Counted from the stretch's first letter, positions 1-8,649 are shown. The stretch is DNA of 64,000 nt from Rhodocyclaceae bacterium (GCA_023383815.1 JAHDYG010000005.1:62001-126000), one strand, 5' to 3'. Made by a program: numbers and translations. Notes: generated by a model from the letters alone, not told the origin.

Positions 1-327
1 GATTGCCCGCAGCACTCCGGCCACCCTCGGATCCGAGAATCCCGCATACCCGCGCACCGGCGCGAGAAAGGACATGAACGGAAGGAACACCCACCAGCTG
101 CCGAGCGGGCCAACCCCGGAGTGCTCCACCACAGCATCGAGTGCCGCCAGCACACCGACCGCTCCGAGCGCGCAGCCAGCATGCGCCGCACGCAGTGCCA
201 GCCGTTCGACGGCGACCCTGGACGCCATGTCGACGTGCTTTGCGCGCTCCGCGCGGCCGCCCGACTGGCTGCCCGCGACCGCCGAATCGGTGGCCTGAAT
301 CGACTCCCTTCGCATGACCTCGTTCAT
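1..327 (-). CDS. partial hypothetical membrane protein (C-terminus outside window)
   Basis: An open frame runs left from an ATG at 327 (second in-frame ATG at 315) to the window edge without a stop, so about 109 N-terminal residues are visible. The ORF track omits it because it is cut. After a polar Ser/Gly-rich start there is a hydrophobic stretch (ALGAVGVLAALDAVV) and then WWVFLPFMSFLAP, which suggests a membrane protein. The start lies just inside the end of the upstream epimerase gene on the same strand, so the two are probably co-transcribed. No family was recognised. No strong ribosome-binding site separates the two candidate starts. Confidence 0.45.
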   Translation of the reverse strand, partial: MNEVMRRESIQATDSAVAGSQSGGRAERAKHVDMASRVAVERLALRAAHAGCALGAVGVLAALDAVVEHSGVGPLGSWWVFLPFMSFLAPVRGYAGFSDPRVAGVLRAI

Positions 328-349
328 GCCGTGCGCGATCGTCCCGGAT

Positions 350-1321
350 TCAGGCAGGCGCGCCGAACAGATCCGAATACCGGTTCAGGTTCTCGGAATA
401 CCATTGCGTGAGGCGCCCGATGTCATCGCGCAACCGGTTCTCCGGCCGCCATCCCATGGCCGCAAGCTTGCTCCACGAAATCGAGTAGCGTGCGTCGTTG
501 AAGGGTCGGTCGGCCACGTGGTCGATGACCTCTTCCGGCCGCTTGCCGAAATGTGCGGCGACGATTCCGGCCACTTCGAGATTCGTGTACTCCTCTTCGG
601 TGCCGATGTTGTAGGTCTCCCCGACTTCGCCGCGCTCTGCAAGGAACAGGATCGCGCGCGCGAAATCGGTCGTGCTCAGGTAGTGCCGGCGGTTACAGCC
701 ACTCCCGTGGATCGGCAAGCGCCGGCCGGTCAGCATATGGCAAAGAAATCGCGGAATGATCTTTTCGGGATACTGGCGCACACCATACAGATTGTTGGCA
801 CGCACGATGAGAATCGGAACCCGGTAGGACTGGATGTAGCCGCGCAGGATCATCTCGGCAGCCGCCTTCGACGACGAATAGGGGTTGGTCGGACGCAGTA
901 TGGTTTGCTCGTCGACCGCGCCGCTCATCACCTCTCCATAGACCTCATCCGTGCTGACGTGGATGATGCGCGGCACCCCGGCCTGCCGGCAGGCCTCCAT
1001 CAGCGTGTGGGTCCCCAGAACATTCGTGCGCGTGAATTCGAGCGAGTTGCCAAAGGAATGATCGACGTGGCTCTCTGCGGCCGCATGGATCACGAGGTCG
1101 GCCCCCTCGACCGCCCGACGACAGGCATCGAGATGTGCCACGTCGCCGACGAGAAGTCCGATGCGATCTTCGAGCAGATGGTGGGCGATATTGCGCACAT
1201 CACCCGCGTACGTCATCTTGTCGAAGACGAGGACCCTTACGTCGGGGCGCGTGCGGCACAGTTCGTCGACGATATGCGAACCGGCGAAACCCGCTCCGCC
1301 GGTCACCACGATCTTGCGCAT
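350..1321 (-). CDS. NAD-dependent epimerase/dehydratase (dTDP-glucose 4,6-dehydratase-like)
   Basis: 323-aa short-chain dehydrogenase of the extended NDP-sugar type. The start is the ATG giving MRKIVVTGG, because GGGAGAGAG lies just upstream; the longer track ORF adds non-homologous residues. The N-terminal Rossmann motif GGAGFAGSHI binds NAD. HAAAESHVDHS and the YSSSK motif (the YxxxK catalytic pair) follow, then NPYSSSKAAAE and NNLYGVRQYPEKIIPRF, all typical of RfbB-like 4,6-dehydratases. The likely role is sugar-nucleotide modification for surface polysaccharide. The exact substrate cannot be read. The next gene left is a membrane protein on the same strand. Confidence 0.85.
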   Translation of the reverse strand: MRKIVVTGGAGFAGSHIVDELCRTRPDVRVLVFDKMTYAGDVRNIAHHLLEDRIGLLVGDVAHLDACRRAVEGADLVIHAAAESHVDHSFGNSLEFTRTNVLGTHTLMEACRQAGVPRIIHVSTDEVYGEVMSGAVDEQTILRPTNPYSSSKAAAEMILRGYIQSYRVPILIVRANNLYGVRQYPEKIIPRFLCHMLTGRRLPIHGSGCNRRHYLSTTDFARAILFLAERGEVGETYNIGTEEEYTNLEVAGIVAAHFGKRPEEVIDHVADRPFNDARYSISWSKLAAMGWRPENRLRDDIGRLTQWYSENLNRYSDLFGAPA

Positions 1322-1456
1322 GTTCTCTCTCCCGGGGCGACGGTGTCCGACCGCGGAACGATCTGCGCCGGACCTCCCTTGCAGCAAGGCGAAGAGCGTA
1401 ACACAATGTCACAAACAAACAAACAACTGCCGGGGTGCTCCGGCACGAGAGCCCTC

Positions 1457-1822
1457 ATGACCGACCCGCAACGCAGGCACCATTCGCGCATCGTCTTTCG
1501 CGGCACGGCACGGCTGGCCTGCCTCGATCGCTGGAACCGGTGCGAGGTCCAGGACCTCTCACTGAAGGGCGCGTGCATCATCGTGCCGCCCGAATGCACC
1601 GTCCGCCCGAATGCCGGGTGCGTGCTCGAACTGACGCTGGACGATGGCGAGACCGTGGTCCGGATGGAAGGAGAGATTGCCCATATCGAGCATCCGCGCG
1701 TCGGGCTCGTCTGCCGGCGGATCGATCTGGACAGCATCACGCACCTGCGCCGGATGCTGGAACTGAATCTGGGCGATGCGGCGCTGCTCGAACGCGAACT
1801 GTCGGCCCTCATCTCGGGCTGA
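1457..1822 (+). CDS. PilZ domain protein
   Basis: 121 aa from ATG 1457 (MTDPQRRHHSR). An in-frame ATG at 1406 would add 17 residues; neither has a clear Shine-Dalgarno. The sequence is a bare PilZ fold: an N-terminal RRHHSRIVF arginine motif followed about 30 residues later by DLSLKGACI, the RxxxR...DxSxxG signature that binds cyclic di-GMP. The rest is beta-barrel-like and ends in a short helix. The protein is probably a soluble c-di-GMP effector. It is divergent from the epimerase gene, and no target can be inferred. The 502-aa track ORF is mostly antisense to the epimerase gene. Confidence 0.8.
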   Translation: MTDPQRRHHSRIVFRGTARLACLDRWNRCEVQDLSLKGACIIVPPECTVRPNAGCVLELTLDDGETVVRMEGEIAHIEHPRVGLVCRRIDLDSITHLRRMLELNLGDAALLERELSALISG

Positions 1823-1833
1823 CCCGAGGTGCG

Positions 1834-2469
1834 TCAGCGCATCGCGCCGGCGCGCTCACCCTCTTCCCGGTACGCCTCGACCCGCGCACCTTCGATACGG
1901 TAACCGGCCCGGCCCATCTCGGTATCGAGCCGCGCAACGCGCAGCGTGCCCAGCACCCAGACGGGCGCCATCGATTGATCGGCCTCCAGCGGGCGTTCGC
2001 TCGTCACGTGAAGGATCTGGTTTGCCGGCGGAGGCGGGACGTGGATGCAGGCGCCAAAATACGGCACCAGCAGGAACTCGCTGAACGCACGCTCCTCCGC
2101 TTCGAGCGGCACCACGAACCCCGGAATGCGCACGCGCACCCCGTCGAGCGCCTCGACGACCGGGGCGGCGTCCCACACCTCGCGAATCCTCGCCATGATC
2201 TCGAGCGCACGCGGATCGGCGTCCCCGATCGCATCCGGGTCGTCGTCATCGAAAAGGCCCTCGAACAGCTTCTCGGGCAGCCAGTCGGCCGGGATCAGGT
2301 CGTCCCAGTCCAGATTCCGAACCCCCGACATCGCGTTGGCTGATGCTTCCAGCCGAGTCCCGATGCGGGGCGCCTCCTGTACCGCACCTGTCTGCTGCCC
2401 CTGCGCGGCGGAGCCGAGCCCGCCAAGAATCAGCAGACCCACCATCATCACCCGTTGCCATCTCCCCAT
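1834..2469 (-). CDS. DUF3299 periplasmic protein of the Zrg zinc-uptake operon
   Basis: 211 aa with a signal peptide (VMMVGLLILGGLGSAAQGQ). The mature part has the DUF3299 pattern: LDWDDLIPADW near the N-terminus, then VRIPGFVVPLE and FLLVPYFGACIHVPPPPANQ, a conserved Cys/His-bearing loop. DUF3299 proteins are usual neighbours of DUF2796/ABC zinc loci such as Vibrio zrg. The start is 10 nt after the permease stop, with AGGAGCAGGAG upstream, so it is the last gene of the four-gene operon. Its exact function is unknown; periplasmic metal handling is inferred from context. Confidence 0.75.
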   Translation of the reverse strand: MGRWQRVMMVGLLILGGLGSAAQGQQTGAVQEAPRIGTRLEASANAMSGVRNLDWDDLIPADWLPEKLFEGLFDDDDPDAIGDADPRALEIMARIREVWDAAPVVEALDGVRVRIPGFVVPLEAEERAFSEFLLVPYFGACIHVPPPPANQILHVTSERPLEADQSMAPVWVLGTLRVARLDTEMGRAGYRIEGARVEAYREEGERAGAMR

Positions 2470-2479
2470 CTCCTGCTCC

Positions 2480-3745
2480 TCAGATCCGGATCGTCATACC
2501 CTCTGCCAGCGACTGGCGCCAGGCGCGCCAGCCCGGTACCAGACTCGCAACGGCCGCAGCAAGAAGGACGAACGCAAGCATCCGCCATTCGGAACTTCCG
2601 GGCCAGCCCGCCTGCAGTTCCAGGCCAAAGCGGGCCTCCAGCCACGGCGCCCCGACGAGGATTCCAGTGTGCACGAGCGCAAGCCCCGTTGCGCAACCGA
2701 GCACGGCGATGAACTGGCTCTCCAGCGCCAGGAGCACGAAGATCCGCCCCGGTCCGGCGCCCAGCGCGCGCAGGATCGCGAGTTCGCGCCGCCGTTCGTT
2801 GAGGCCTGCGACCATCACCGCAACGAGCGCCGCAAGTCCGGCCACCACGACCAGCGCGGAGACCGCCAGCAGGGCGCGCTCGGCAATCGCCAGCATGCTC
2901 CAAAGCTGCTGCAGCGTCGCGCCCGGCAGGATCGCCAGCAAGGGTTCATCGCGGAAATCGTTCACATGGCGCTGCACGCTGAACACCGCCGTGCGCGACT
3001 TGAGCCCGACGAGTGCGGCCGTGACCGCCTTCGGTGTCAGATCGAAGCGTTCGATCCGCTCGGCGGGAAGATCGAGACCCGGCATCCGCACCCCGCCGGA
3101 CCAGTTCAGATGGATTGCCTCGATCGCCTCCAGGCTCACCAGCACCGAGCGGTCCACCGGCGTTCCGCTGCGCGCCAGCACGCCGGTGATCGTGAACGGC
3201 CGGTCATCATGCTCCGCCGATCCCAGCCCTCCCGCCCCGTGACTGACAACGATGCGCTGACCGGGGACGTAGCCGTGGCGGGCCGCAACCTCGGCCCCGA
3301 CCACGGCTTCGAACACGCCGTCGAAAGCACGCCCCTGTTCGAACGCAAGCGTGCGCCCACGCCCATGCCGGTAGTGCTCGAAGAACGCGCGGCTGGTTCC
3401 GACAACCCGAAACCCCCGATGCGTGTCGCCCAGCGACAGCGGCACCAGCCATGCCACCTGTGGATGCGCGGCGATGCTCTGGAGGCTCCGCCACGACACG
3501 TTGTTCGTCGCGTCGCCGAGGTGAAAGATCGAATACAGCAGCAACTGCACCGGCCCACTGCGCGCTCCGACGATGAGATCGGTGCCCGAGACGGTCCGCG
3601 CAAACCCCTCGCGCGCATCCTGGCGCAGACGCTCGACCCCCAGCAGCATGGCCACCGAGATCGCCACCGCAAGAACCGTCAGTGCCACCGTCAGGCTGCG
3701 GTTGGCGAGGCTGCGCCAGGCCAGATGCCACAGCGGCGCCCTCAT
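2480..3745 (-). CDS. ABC transporter permease, FtsX/MacB type (zinc operon)
   Basis: 421 aa from ATG 3745, which overlaps the ATPase stop by 4 nt (ATGA). Topology is MacB/LolC-like. One N-terminal membrane helix (LTVALTVLAVAISVAMLLGV, about residues 17-38) is followed by a large periplasmic domain and three C-terminal helices in the last 140 residues (ALVVVAGLAALVAVMVAGL onward). GTDLIVGARSGPVQLLLYS is typical of the permease that accompanies DUF2796 proteins. This class usually couples ATP hydrolysis to a periplasmic mechanical step rather than forming an import channel. The longer 543-aa track frame is read-through antisense to the ATPase region. Confidence 0.85.
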   Translation of the reverse strand: MRAPLWHLAWRSLANRSLTVALTVLAVAISVAMLLGVERLRQDAREGFARTVSGTDLIVGARSGPVQLLLYSIFHLGDATNNVSWRSLQSIAAHPQVAWLVPLSLGDTHRGFRVVGTSRAFFEHYRHGRGRTLAFEQGRAFDGVFEAVVGAEVAARHGYVPGQRIVVSHGAGGLGSAEHDDRPFTITGVLARSGTPVDRSVLVSLEAIEAIHLNWSGGVRMPGLDLPAERIERFDLTPKAVTAALVGLKSRTAVFSVQRHVNDFRDEPLLAILPGATLQQLWSMLAIAERALLAVSALVVVAGLAALVAVMVAGLNERRRELAILRALGAGPGRIFVLLALESQFIAVLGCATGLALVHTGILVGAPWLEARFGLELQAGWPGSSEWRMLAFVLLAAAVASLVPGWRAWRQSLAEGMTIRI

Positions 3746-4461
3746 GCGAAGCACCCCGCGCGGTTGATCTCGTCGAGCCGCAGGGCGCTCGGGAAGCGGC
3801 TGGCCAGCCGCTCGTCGTGGCTGACGAAGAGCAGGCTCGACCCCGCCTCGGCGCATTGTTCGAGCAGCAGGTCGAGGAAAACGCGCTGACGCCCGGCATC
3901 GAGCGCCGACGTCGGCTCGTCGGCGATGATCAGTTCCGGACGGCCGATCAATGCCCGCGCCGCCGCAACGCGCTGCTGCTGGCCGACCGACAGTTCGGCG
4001 GCAGGCCGGCGCAACGTGTGCGAATCGAGATCGAGGCAGCCTGCGAGCCGAAGAGCCTCCTCGCGCGGGGACGGCTGTGCTCGCCGTGCCCGTTGCTGCG
4101 AAAAGCGGCACGGCAGCACGATGTTGTCGAGTCCTGAAAGATAGGGAATCAGATTGAACAACTGGAAGATGAATCCAATGTGTGCCGCCCGGTGCCGGTC
4201 GCGTGCCTGCGCGCCCAGGCGCTCCATCGGAACACCGAGCACCGTGATGCCACCCCGCTCCGGAAGCACGACACCGCCTACCAGCGACAGTAGCGTGGAC
4301 TTGCCACTCCCGCTCGGCCCCTGCAGAAAGACCTGATCCCCCCTGGCCAGTTCGAAGGCCGGAATGTCGATGCAGGGGCGACCGGCGCCCGGCCAGCGGA
4401 ACACGACATCACGGAAGCGGACCGCAGGGTGTCCCTCCACCATGGCTGCCGCGTGCCTCAC
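3742..4461 (-). CDS. ABC transporter ATP-binding protein (zinc operon)
   Basis: 239-aa nucleotide-binding subunit of the LolD/MacB type. Walker A GPSGSGKST, Q-loop region IFQLFNLIPYLSGLDNI, signature LSVGQQQRVAAARAL, Walker B LIIADEPTSALD and switch FVSHDERLA are all intact. ATG 4461 overlaps the stop of the DUF2796 gene (ATGA) and an internal ATG lies at 4443. It pairs with the FtsX-type permease just downstream. The operon starts opposite znuCBA at a shared Zur-like box, so the role is very probably zinc-starvation related. Confidence 0.9.
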   Translation of the reverse strand: MRHAAAMVEGHPAVRFRDVVFRWPGAGRPCIDIPAFELARGDQVFLQGPSGSGKSTLLSLVGGVVLPERGGITVLGVPMERLGAQARDRHRAAHIGFIFQLFNLIPYLSGLDNIVLPCRFSQQRARRAQPSPREEALRLAGCLDLDSHTLRRPAAELSVGQQQRVAAARALIGRPELIIADEPTSALDAGRQRVFLDLLLEQCAEAGSSLLFVSHDERLASRFPSALRLDEINRAGCFA

Positions 4462-5021
4462 AAGGCCACGCGCAGGGGCGCCCGCGCACGATCCGGACCG
4501 AATCGCAGCGAACTCTGGCCGCGCGGCGTCGCGCTATGCACTCGCAGGCTGCGGATGCCCGGAAACACCCGCAGCAGTTCCAGCTCGACCGCATCCAGCG
4601 CATCCGGATTGGCGCACTCGAACCGGTAGGCGGCGTGGACGTCCGCGTGTCCCGAATCGTCGCCTTCGCGATGGCCGTACCGGTGCTCGTGATCGTGCGT
4701 CCCTTCATCGGGATCTGCGTCCGAGAAGGGCGACGCGACCTCGACCTCGCGGGCCACGCATGCCGCGGCTTGCGGCAAGCGAAAGAGCCCGGCCGGTTCG
4801 CCAATCCGCGCCTCTGCCTCCTGCAGCGCCTTGCGCTGCCCGATGGTCCGCGGCGCATGCTCGAATCCGACCAGGTTGTCGAGCGGACTCTCGAACTCGA
4901 CCAGCAGGCTGCGCCCATCCAGTGCGATCCGCAGTTCAGCCACCCCGTGTTCGTGGGCGGGCGGCCCCGCGTGCACGACGCCACTCACCCCCAGCAGCAA
5001 GCCGATCACCTTGTTTCTCAT
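4458..5021 (-). CDS. ZrgA-family (DUF2796) zinc-uptake protein
   Basis: 187-aa periplasmic protein. The start is ATG 5021 (MRNKVIGLLLGVSGVVHA, a signal peptide) with GGAGG seven bases upstream. HEHGVAELRIALDG is the DUF2796 hallmark. A His/Asp/Glu-rich stretch (DPDEGTHDHEHRYGHREGDDSGHADVHAAY) in the second half is a likely zinc-binding loop. ZrgA-type proteins are zinc-starvation-induced periplasmic zinc binders in Vibrio and relatives. It is the first gene of the leftward operon, 80 bp from the Zur-like palindrome. The 294-aa track frame extends through the promoter and is not the true start. Confidence 0.85.
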   Translation of the reverse strand: MRNKVIGLLLGVSGVVHAGPPAHEHGVAELRIALDGRSLLVEFESPLDNLVGFEHAPRTIGQRKALQEAEARIGEPAGLFRLPQAAACVAREVEVASPFSDADPDEGTHDHEHRYGHREGDDSGHADVHAAYRFECANPDALDAVELELLRVFPGIRSLRVHSATPRGQSSLRFGPDRARAPLRVAL

Positions 5022-5100
5022 CGCAGTCCTCCAGGGAAAATCGAGCCGCTCTCCAGCCCCTTGCGCAGACGCGCGGGAGACGCCTTGAACGAACCAGCAA

Positions 5101-5119
5101 AATGCTACAATGTTGCATT
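5101..5119. promoter_or_regulatory. Zur-box-like palindrome between two divergent zinc operons
   Basis: AATGCTACAATGTTGCATT is a 19-bp interrupted palindrome (AATGCnACAnTGTnGCATT). It resembles the proteobacterial Zur operator, an AT-rich 7-1-7-like palindrome of the AATGTTATAnTATAACATT type. It sits 80 bp before the DUF2796 operon and 29 bp before the His-rich peptide/znuC start, so one Zur dimer site could repress both directions. No other site was seen in the intergenic region. Confidence 0.75.
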
Positions 5120-5147
5120 CTCGAACACAAACTCGACCGCCCGACCG

Positions 5148-5327
5148 ATGTCCTCCGACCTGCATCGCATGAGCGTACCGGCCCACGCACACCTGCATCA
5201 CGATGGGCACCGGCACGGGACCCCGGCGCCGCGCACCGTACTCGCCGATGCCGCAGCGCTGCGCCTGGCCGCGGCGGCGGCGGCATCGGCACTGCTCTGG
5301 CTCACGATCGGCTGGGCGCTGGCATGA
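5148..5327 (+). CDS. small His-rich single-span membrane protein preceding znuC
   Basis: 59 aa from ATG 5148 (alternative ATG 5169). The N-terminal half is His-rich (SVPAHAHLHHDGHRHG) and the C-terminal half is one hydrophobic helix (LAAAAAASALLWLTIGWALA). The stop overlaps the znuC ATG (ATGA), showing translational coupling. It lies directly downstream of the Zur-like box. A metal-binding head on a membrane anchor next to a zinc importer suggests local zinc capture or an accessory subunit. No named family was recognised, and the longer track frame is antisense to the DUF2796 gene. Confidence 0.6.
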   Translation: MSSDLHRMSVPAHAHLHHDGHRHGTPAPRTVLADAAALRLAAAAAASALLWLTIGWALA

Positions 5328-6091
5328 CCGGGCCCGATTCACGCGCTGCCGTAAGCTTCGAGAACCTGACGCTGGGCTACGACCGTCACCCGGCCGTGCA
5401 TCATCTGCACGGGGCGGTACGCACAGGCACCTTGCTGGCGGTGGTCGGGCCGAACGGGGCCGGAAAGTCGACCCTGCTCAAGGCCCTGGTCGGAGAGCTC
5501 GCCCCACTCCAGGGCAGCTTTCGCATCGAAGTCGCTCCCCGGCAGATTGCCTACCTGCCGCAGCAAAACGAGATTGACCGCAGCTTTCCGGTGAGCGTCT
5601 TCGACATGGTCGCGATGGGCCTGTGGCACACGCTGGGTCCGCTGCGCGGCCTCACGCAAGAACAGCGCGCGCGGGTCATGGAGGTGCTCGCACAGGTCGG
5701 CCTGGCCGGGCTTGAGCGGCGCGCCATCGGCACGCTCTCGGGCGGCCAGTTGCAGCGCGCACGCTTCGCCCGCCTGATGCTTCAGGATGCTCGCCTGCTG
5801 CTGCTCGATGAGCCGTTCAACGCGATCGACAGCCGCACCACCGAGGATCTGGTCGCGCTGATGCTGGGCTGGCACGCCGAGGGGCGGACCATCCTTGCGG
5901 TGCTGCACGACCTCGAGCGCGTCCGCCGCTACTTTCCCGAATGCCTGCTGCTTGCGCGCGAGACGCTCGGCTTCGGTCCCACGCACGAGATCCTGACCGA
6001 AGCGCGGCTGGCCGAGGCACGGCGCATCGCCGAGCGCTTCGATGATCACGCCCCGGTCTGCCACCGCCCTCCGATCGAGATCGCGGCATGA
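5324..6091 (+). CDS. znuC: zinc ABC transporter ATP-binding protein ZnuC
   Basis: 255 aa with Walker A GPNGAGKST, PQQNEIDRSFPVSVFDMVAMG (typical of metal-type ABC ATPases), signature LSGGQLQRARFARL, Walker B LLLLDEPFNAID and the switch His in LHDLERV. It hydrolyses ATP for the ZnuB channel. ATG 5324 overlaps the preceding peptide's stop, and its own stop overlaps znuB by 4 nt. It is divergent from the zrg-type operon across one Zur-like site. Manganese or iron specificity cannot be excluded from the ATPase alone; the context argues for zinc. Confidence 0.93.
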   Translation: MTGPDSRAAVSFENLTLGYDRHPAVHHLHGAVRTGTLLAVVGPNGAGKSTLLKALVGELAPLQGSFRIEVAPRQIAYLPQQNEIDRSFPVSVFDMVAMGLWHTLGPLRGLTQEQRARVMEVLAQVGLAGLERRAIGTLSGGQLQRARFARLMLQDARLLLLDEPFNAIDSRTTEDLVALMLGWHAEGRTILAVLHDLERVRRYFPECLLLARETLGFGPTHEILTEARLAEARRIAERFDDHAPVCHRPPIEIAA

Positions 6092-6957
6092 TTTTCGATT
6101 TCGTCCTCGGGCCGTTCCTGGAGTTCGAGTTCATGCGCCGCGCGCTGGCGGGCTGCCTCGCGCTGGCGCTCGGTGCAACCCCGATCGGGCTCTTCCTGCT
6201 GCTGCGCCGGATGAGCCTGATGGGCGATGCGATGAGCCATGCCGTCCTGCCCGGCGCTGCGCTCGGCTATCTCGCTTTTGGTCTTTCGCTCGGCGCCATG
6301 ACCGTCGGCGGCATCATCGCGGGCATCGCGGTCGCGATCGCCTCCGGCTGGGTCGCGCGCAGTTCGGTCCTGAAGGAAGACGCCAGCCTTGCCACCTTCT
6401 ATCTGATGTCGCTCGCCGCAGGCGTGCTGATCGTGTCCCTGCGCGGGCGGAATCTGGATCTGCTGCACGTGCTCTTCGGCTCGGTACTCGCGCTCGACGG
6501 CGGCTCGCTGCTGCTGATCGCAGCGATCTCCACCGTTACGCTGTTCGCGCTGGCACTGCTGTACCGGCCGCTGGTACTCGAGTGCTTCGATCCGGTCTTC
6601 CTGCGCGGCGTCAGCCGTTGCAGTCCGATCGCCCACTACGGCTTTCTGATCCTCGTCGTCCTCAACCTGGTGAGCGGGTTTCACGCGCTCGGTACGCTGA
6701 TGGCGGTCGGCATCATGATCCTGCCGGCGGCCGCGGCGCGACTGTGGGCCGCCACCCTGCCCACGATGCTGGTGCTGGCGGTCTGCATCGCCTTGCTCAG
6801 CGGCGTACTGGGGCTCCTCGCCTCCTTCCACGCCGACGTTCCAGCCGGCCCCGCCATCATCCTGGTGGCCGGCCTGCTGCATGTCGCCTCACTCGTGCTC
6901 GCGCCCGGAGGCCTCATCGGCCCGCGCCTGGTTCGCCGCCCGCACCTGGAATCCTGA
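6088..6957 (+). CDS. znuB: zinc ABC transporter permease ZnuB
   Basis: 289-aa inner-membrane permease of the metal ABC-3 family with about eight hydrophobic segments. RMSLMGDAMSHAVLPGAALGYL is the conserved cytoplasmic loop, and the C-terminal GTLMAVGIMILPAAAARLWA is also typical. The start ATG overlaps the znuC stop (ATGA). It forms the zinc channel with ZnuC and receives metal from ZnuA encoded 24 bp downstream. Confidence 0.93.
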   Translation: MIFDFVLGPFLEFEFMRRALAGCLALALGATPIGLFLLLRRMSLMGDAMSHAVLPGAALGYLAFGLSLGAMTVGGIIAGIAVAIASGWVARSSVLKEDASLATFYLMSLAAGVLIVSLRGRNLDLLHVLFGSVLALDGGSLLLIAAISTVTLFALALLYRPLVLECFDPVFLRGVSRCSPIAHYGFLILVVLNLVSGFHALGTLMAVGIMILPAAAARLWAATLPTMLVLAVCIALLSGVLGLLASFHADVPAGPAIILVAGLLHVASLVLAPGGLIGPRLVRRPHLES

Positions 6958-6981
6958 CCACCGCCACCCCGGAGATTGCAC

Positions 6982-7941
6982 ATGCTGGCCAGCCTACGAC
7001 GCCTGCTCCTCGGACTTGCGCTGATCGGAGCGGGACTCGCCCTCGGCACCCCTCCCGTACATGCGGCCCCCGTCACGGCAGTCGCGAGTTTCAGCATCCT
7101 CGCCGATCTCGTGCGTGAGGTTGGCGGCGATCGCATCACCGTGCACGCACTGGTCGGGCCGGACGAGGACGCCCATGGGTACCAGCCCCGCCCCTCGGAC
7201 GCCCGCACCGTGCGCGAGGCCCGGCTGGTGGTCGTCAATGGTCTCGGATTCGACACCTGGCTGTCGCGCCTGGCCGGATCGGAAGGCCACGCGTCGACCC
7301 TGGTCGTCGCTTCCGAAGGGATCGAGACGATCGACGAGAATCCCGATCACGCGCACCACCACGGCCATGATCACGACCACGAGCAAGGTGACGCGACTGC
7401 TCGCACTCCAGACCCCCATGCCTGGCAGGATGTCTCCCGAGCCAGGATCTATGTGCGCAACATCGCTGCCGCCCTCGCGCAGGCGGACCCCGAAGGGGCA
7501 TCGGAATATGCTGCCAACGCCGAGCGCTATGACCGGACCCTGCAGCAGCTCGATGATGAAATCCGCAGCACGCTCGCCCGCCTGACGCCCGAACGGCGCA
7601 AGCTCGTGACCTCACACGACGCCTTCGCCTACTTCGGTGCCGCCTATGGCATGCGTGTCGTGGCTGCCGCCGGTGTGAGCATGGAATCCGAGCCATCGGC
7701 TGCGGGCATCGCCCGCCTGATCCGGCAGCTCCGCAAGGAGAAGGTGCCGGCGGTGTTCGTCGAGAACATCAGCGATCCTCGGCTCATCGAACGCATCGCC
7801 AGGGAAGGCGGCGCGCGCATCGGAGGACGACTCCATTCCGACGCACTGTCGGGCGAAGCTGGGCCGGCCACCACCTACATCGATCTGATGCGGGCAAACC
7901 TGCGCACGATCATCGAAGGTCTGACGCCGCATGACGACTGA
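6982..7941 (+). CDS. znuA: zinc-binding periplasmic protein ZnuA
   Basis: 319 aa. I chose ATG 6982 over the track's TTG 6976 because GGAG lies seven bases before the ATG. Signal peptide ends at PVHAAP. Cluster A-I solute-binding features: PDEDAHGYQPRPSDARTV (first metal His), a His/Asp-rich mobile loop HAHHHGHDHDHEQGD typical of ZnuA, DPHAWQDV (second His), SHDAFAYFGAAYGM (third His), and a late acidic ligand region. The long His loop favours zinc over manganese. Last gene of the rightward zinc operon. Confidence 0.93.
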   Translation: MLASLRRLLLGLALIGAGLALGTPPVHAAPVTAVASFSILADLVREVGGDRITVHALVGPDEDAHGYQPRPSDARTVREARLVVVNGLGFDTWLSRLAGSEGHASTLVVASEGIETIDENPDHAHHHGHDHDHEQGDATARTPDPHAWQDVSRARIYVRNIAAALAQADPEGASEYAANAERYDRTLQQLDDEIRSTLARLTPERRKLVTSHDAFAYFGAAYGMRVVAAAGVSMESEPSAAGIARLIRQLRKEKVPAVFVENISDPRLIERIAREGGARIGGRLHSDALSGEAGPATTYIDLMRANLRTIIEGLTPHDD

Positions 7942-8003
7942 GCGGCTTCAAGACCGAGCACCCGCCTGACTGCGCCCCCGTCTCTACTGCCTCGCGCCAC
8001 CGG

Positions 8004-8621
8004 TCAGCGCGATGTGCCGGCGAGCAGCGCGCCGGCCGACACGAACAGCCCACCGAACACCCGGTTCTGGGCGCGAATCATGCGCGGACTGTGGAACCAG
8101 GCCCTGAAACGCCCGGCCGCGAGCGCGTAGATCGACATCACGATGATGTCGGTCACCACCATCGTCGCTCCGATGATCAGAAACTGCGGAAGCTGCGGAT
8201 GTTCCGGACGGACGAACTGCGGCACGAGGGCGACGATGAAGAGGATCGCCTTCGGATTGGTCAGATTCACGAACAGCCCCTGCAGATAGAATCCCCGCCC
8301 ACCGCCGCGCAACAACGCACGCTCGTCGACCTCCTCGATCGGGGCACGCCACTTCAGGATCCCGAGCCAGACGAGATACCCGGCCCCGACGATCTTGAGC
8401 ATGAGAAAGGCCGTCGAAGAGGCTGCCAGCACCGCCCCGAGCCCGAGCGCGACGACTGCAAGCTGGACGAGCAGCGCGCTCTCCAGGCCAAGGATGGCCC
8501 GCAGCGCGATCCGGTAGCCGTGGCGAAGGCCGGTTGCGATCGAAAGCACCGCGCCGGGACCGGGCGTCACCGCGATCACGATCGAGGCCACCAGAAAAGC
8601 CAGCCAGACGTTCCAGCTCAT
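8004..8621 (-). CDS. LysE/RhtB-family amino acid exporter
   Basis: 205 aa from ATG 8621 (MSWNVWLAFLVASIVIAVTPGPGAVL), preceded by a G-run. The N-terminal TPGPG motif followed by six hydrophobic segments, with NLTNPKAILFIVALVPQFV in the middle, is diagnostic of the LysE/RhtB superfamily. It probably exports neutral amino acids or homoserine-type compounds. The substrate cannot be predicted. It lies 28 bp downstream of the TSUP permease on the same strand. Confidence 0.88.
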   Translation of the reverse strand: MSWNVWLAFLVASIVIAVTPGPGAVLSIATGLRHGYRIALRAILGLESALLVQLAVVALGLGAVLAASSTAFLMLKIVGAGYLVWLGILKWRAPIEEVDERALLRGGGRGFYLQGLFVNLTNPKAILFIVALVPQFVRPEHPQLPQFLIIGATMVVTDIIVMSIYALAAGRFRAWFHSPRMIRAQNRVFGGLFVSAGALLAGTSR

Positions 8622-8649
8622 TGCACCCCCCGCATCGGCCACCCTGGCC

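Noticed and set aside
314-1456. Long plus-strand ORF upstream of the PilZ domain
   Set aside because: It is antisense to the epimerase gene, whose motifs are clear; only the part from about 1457 has PilZ homology.
2045-3889. 614-aa plus-strand ORF
   Set aside because: Antisense to the zinc-operon permease and DUF3299 genes; Arg/Pro-rich composition typical of a GC-rich shadow frame.
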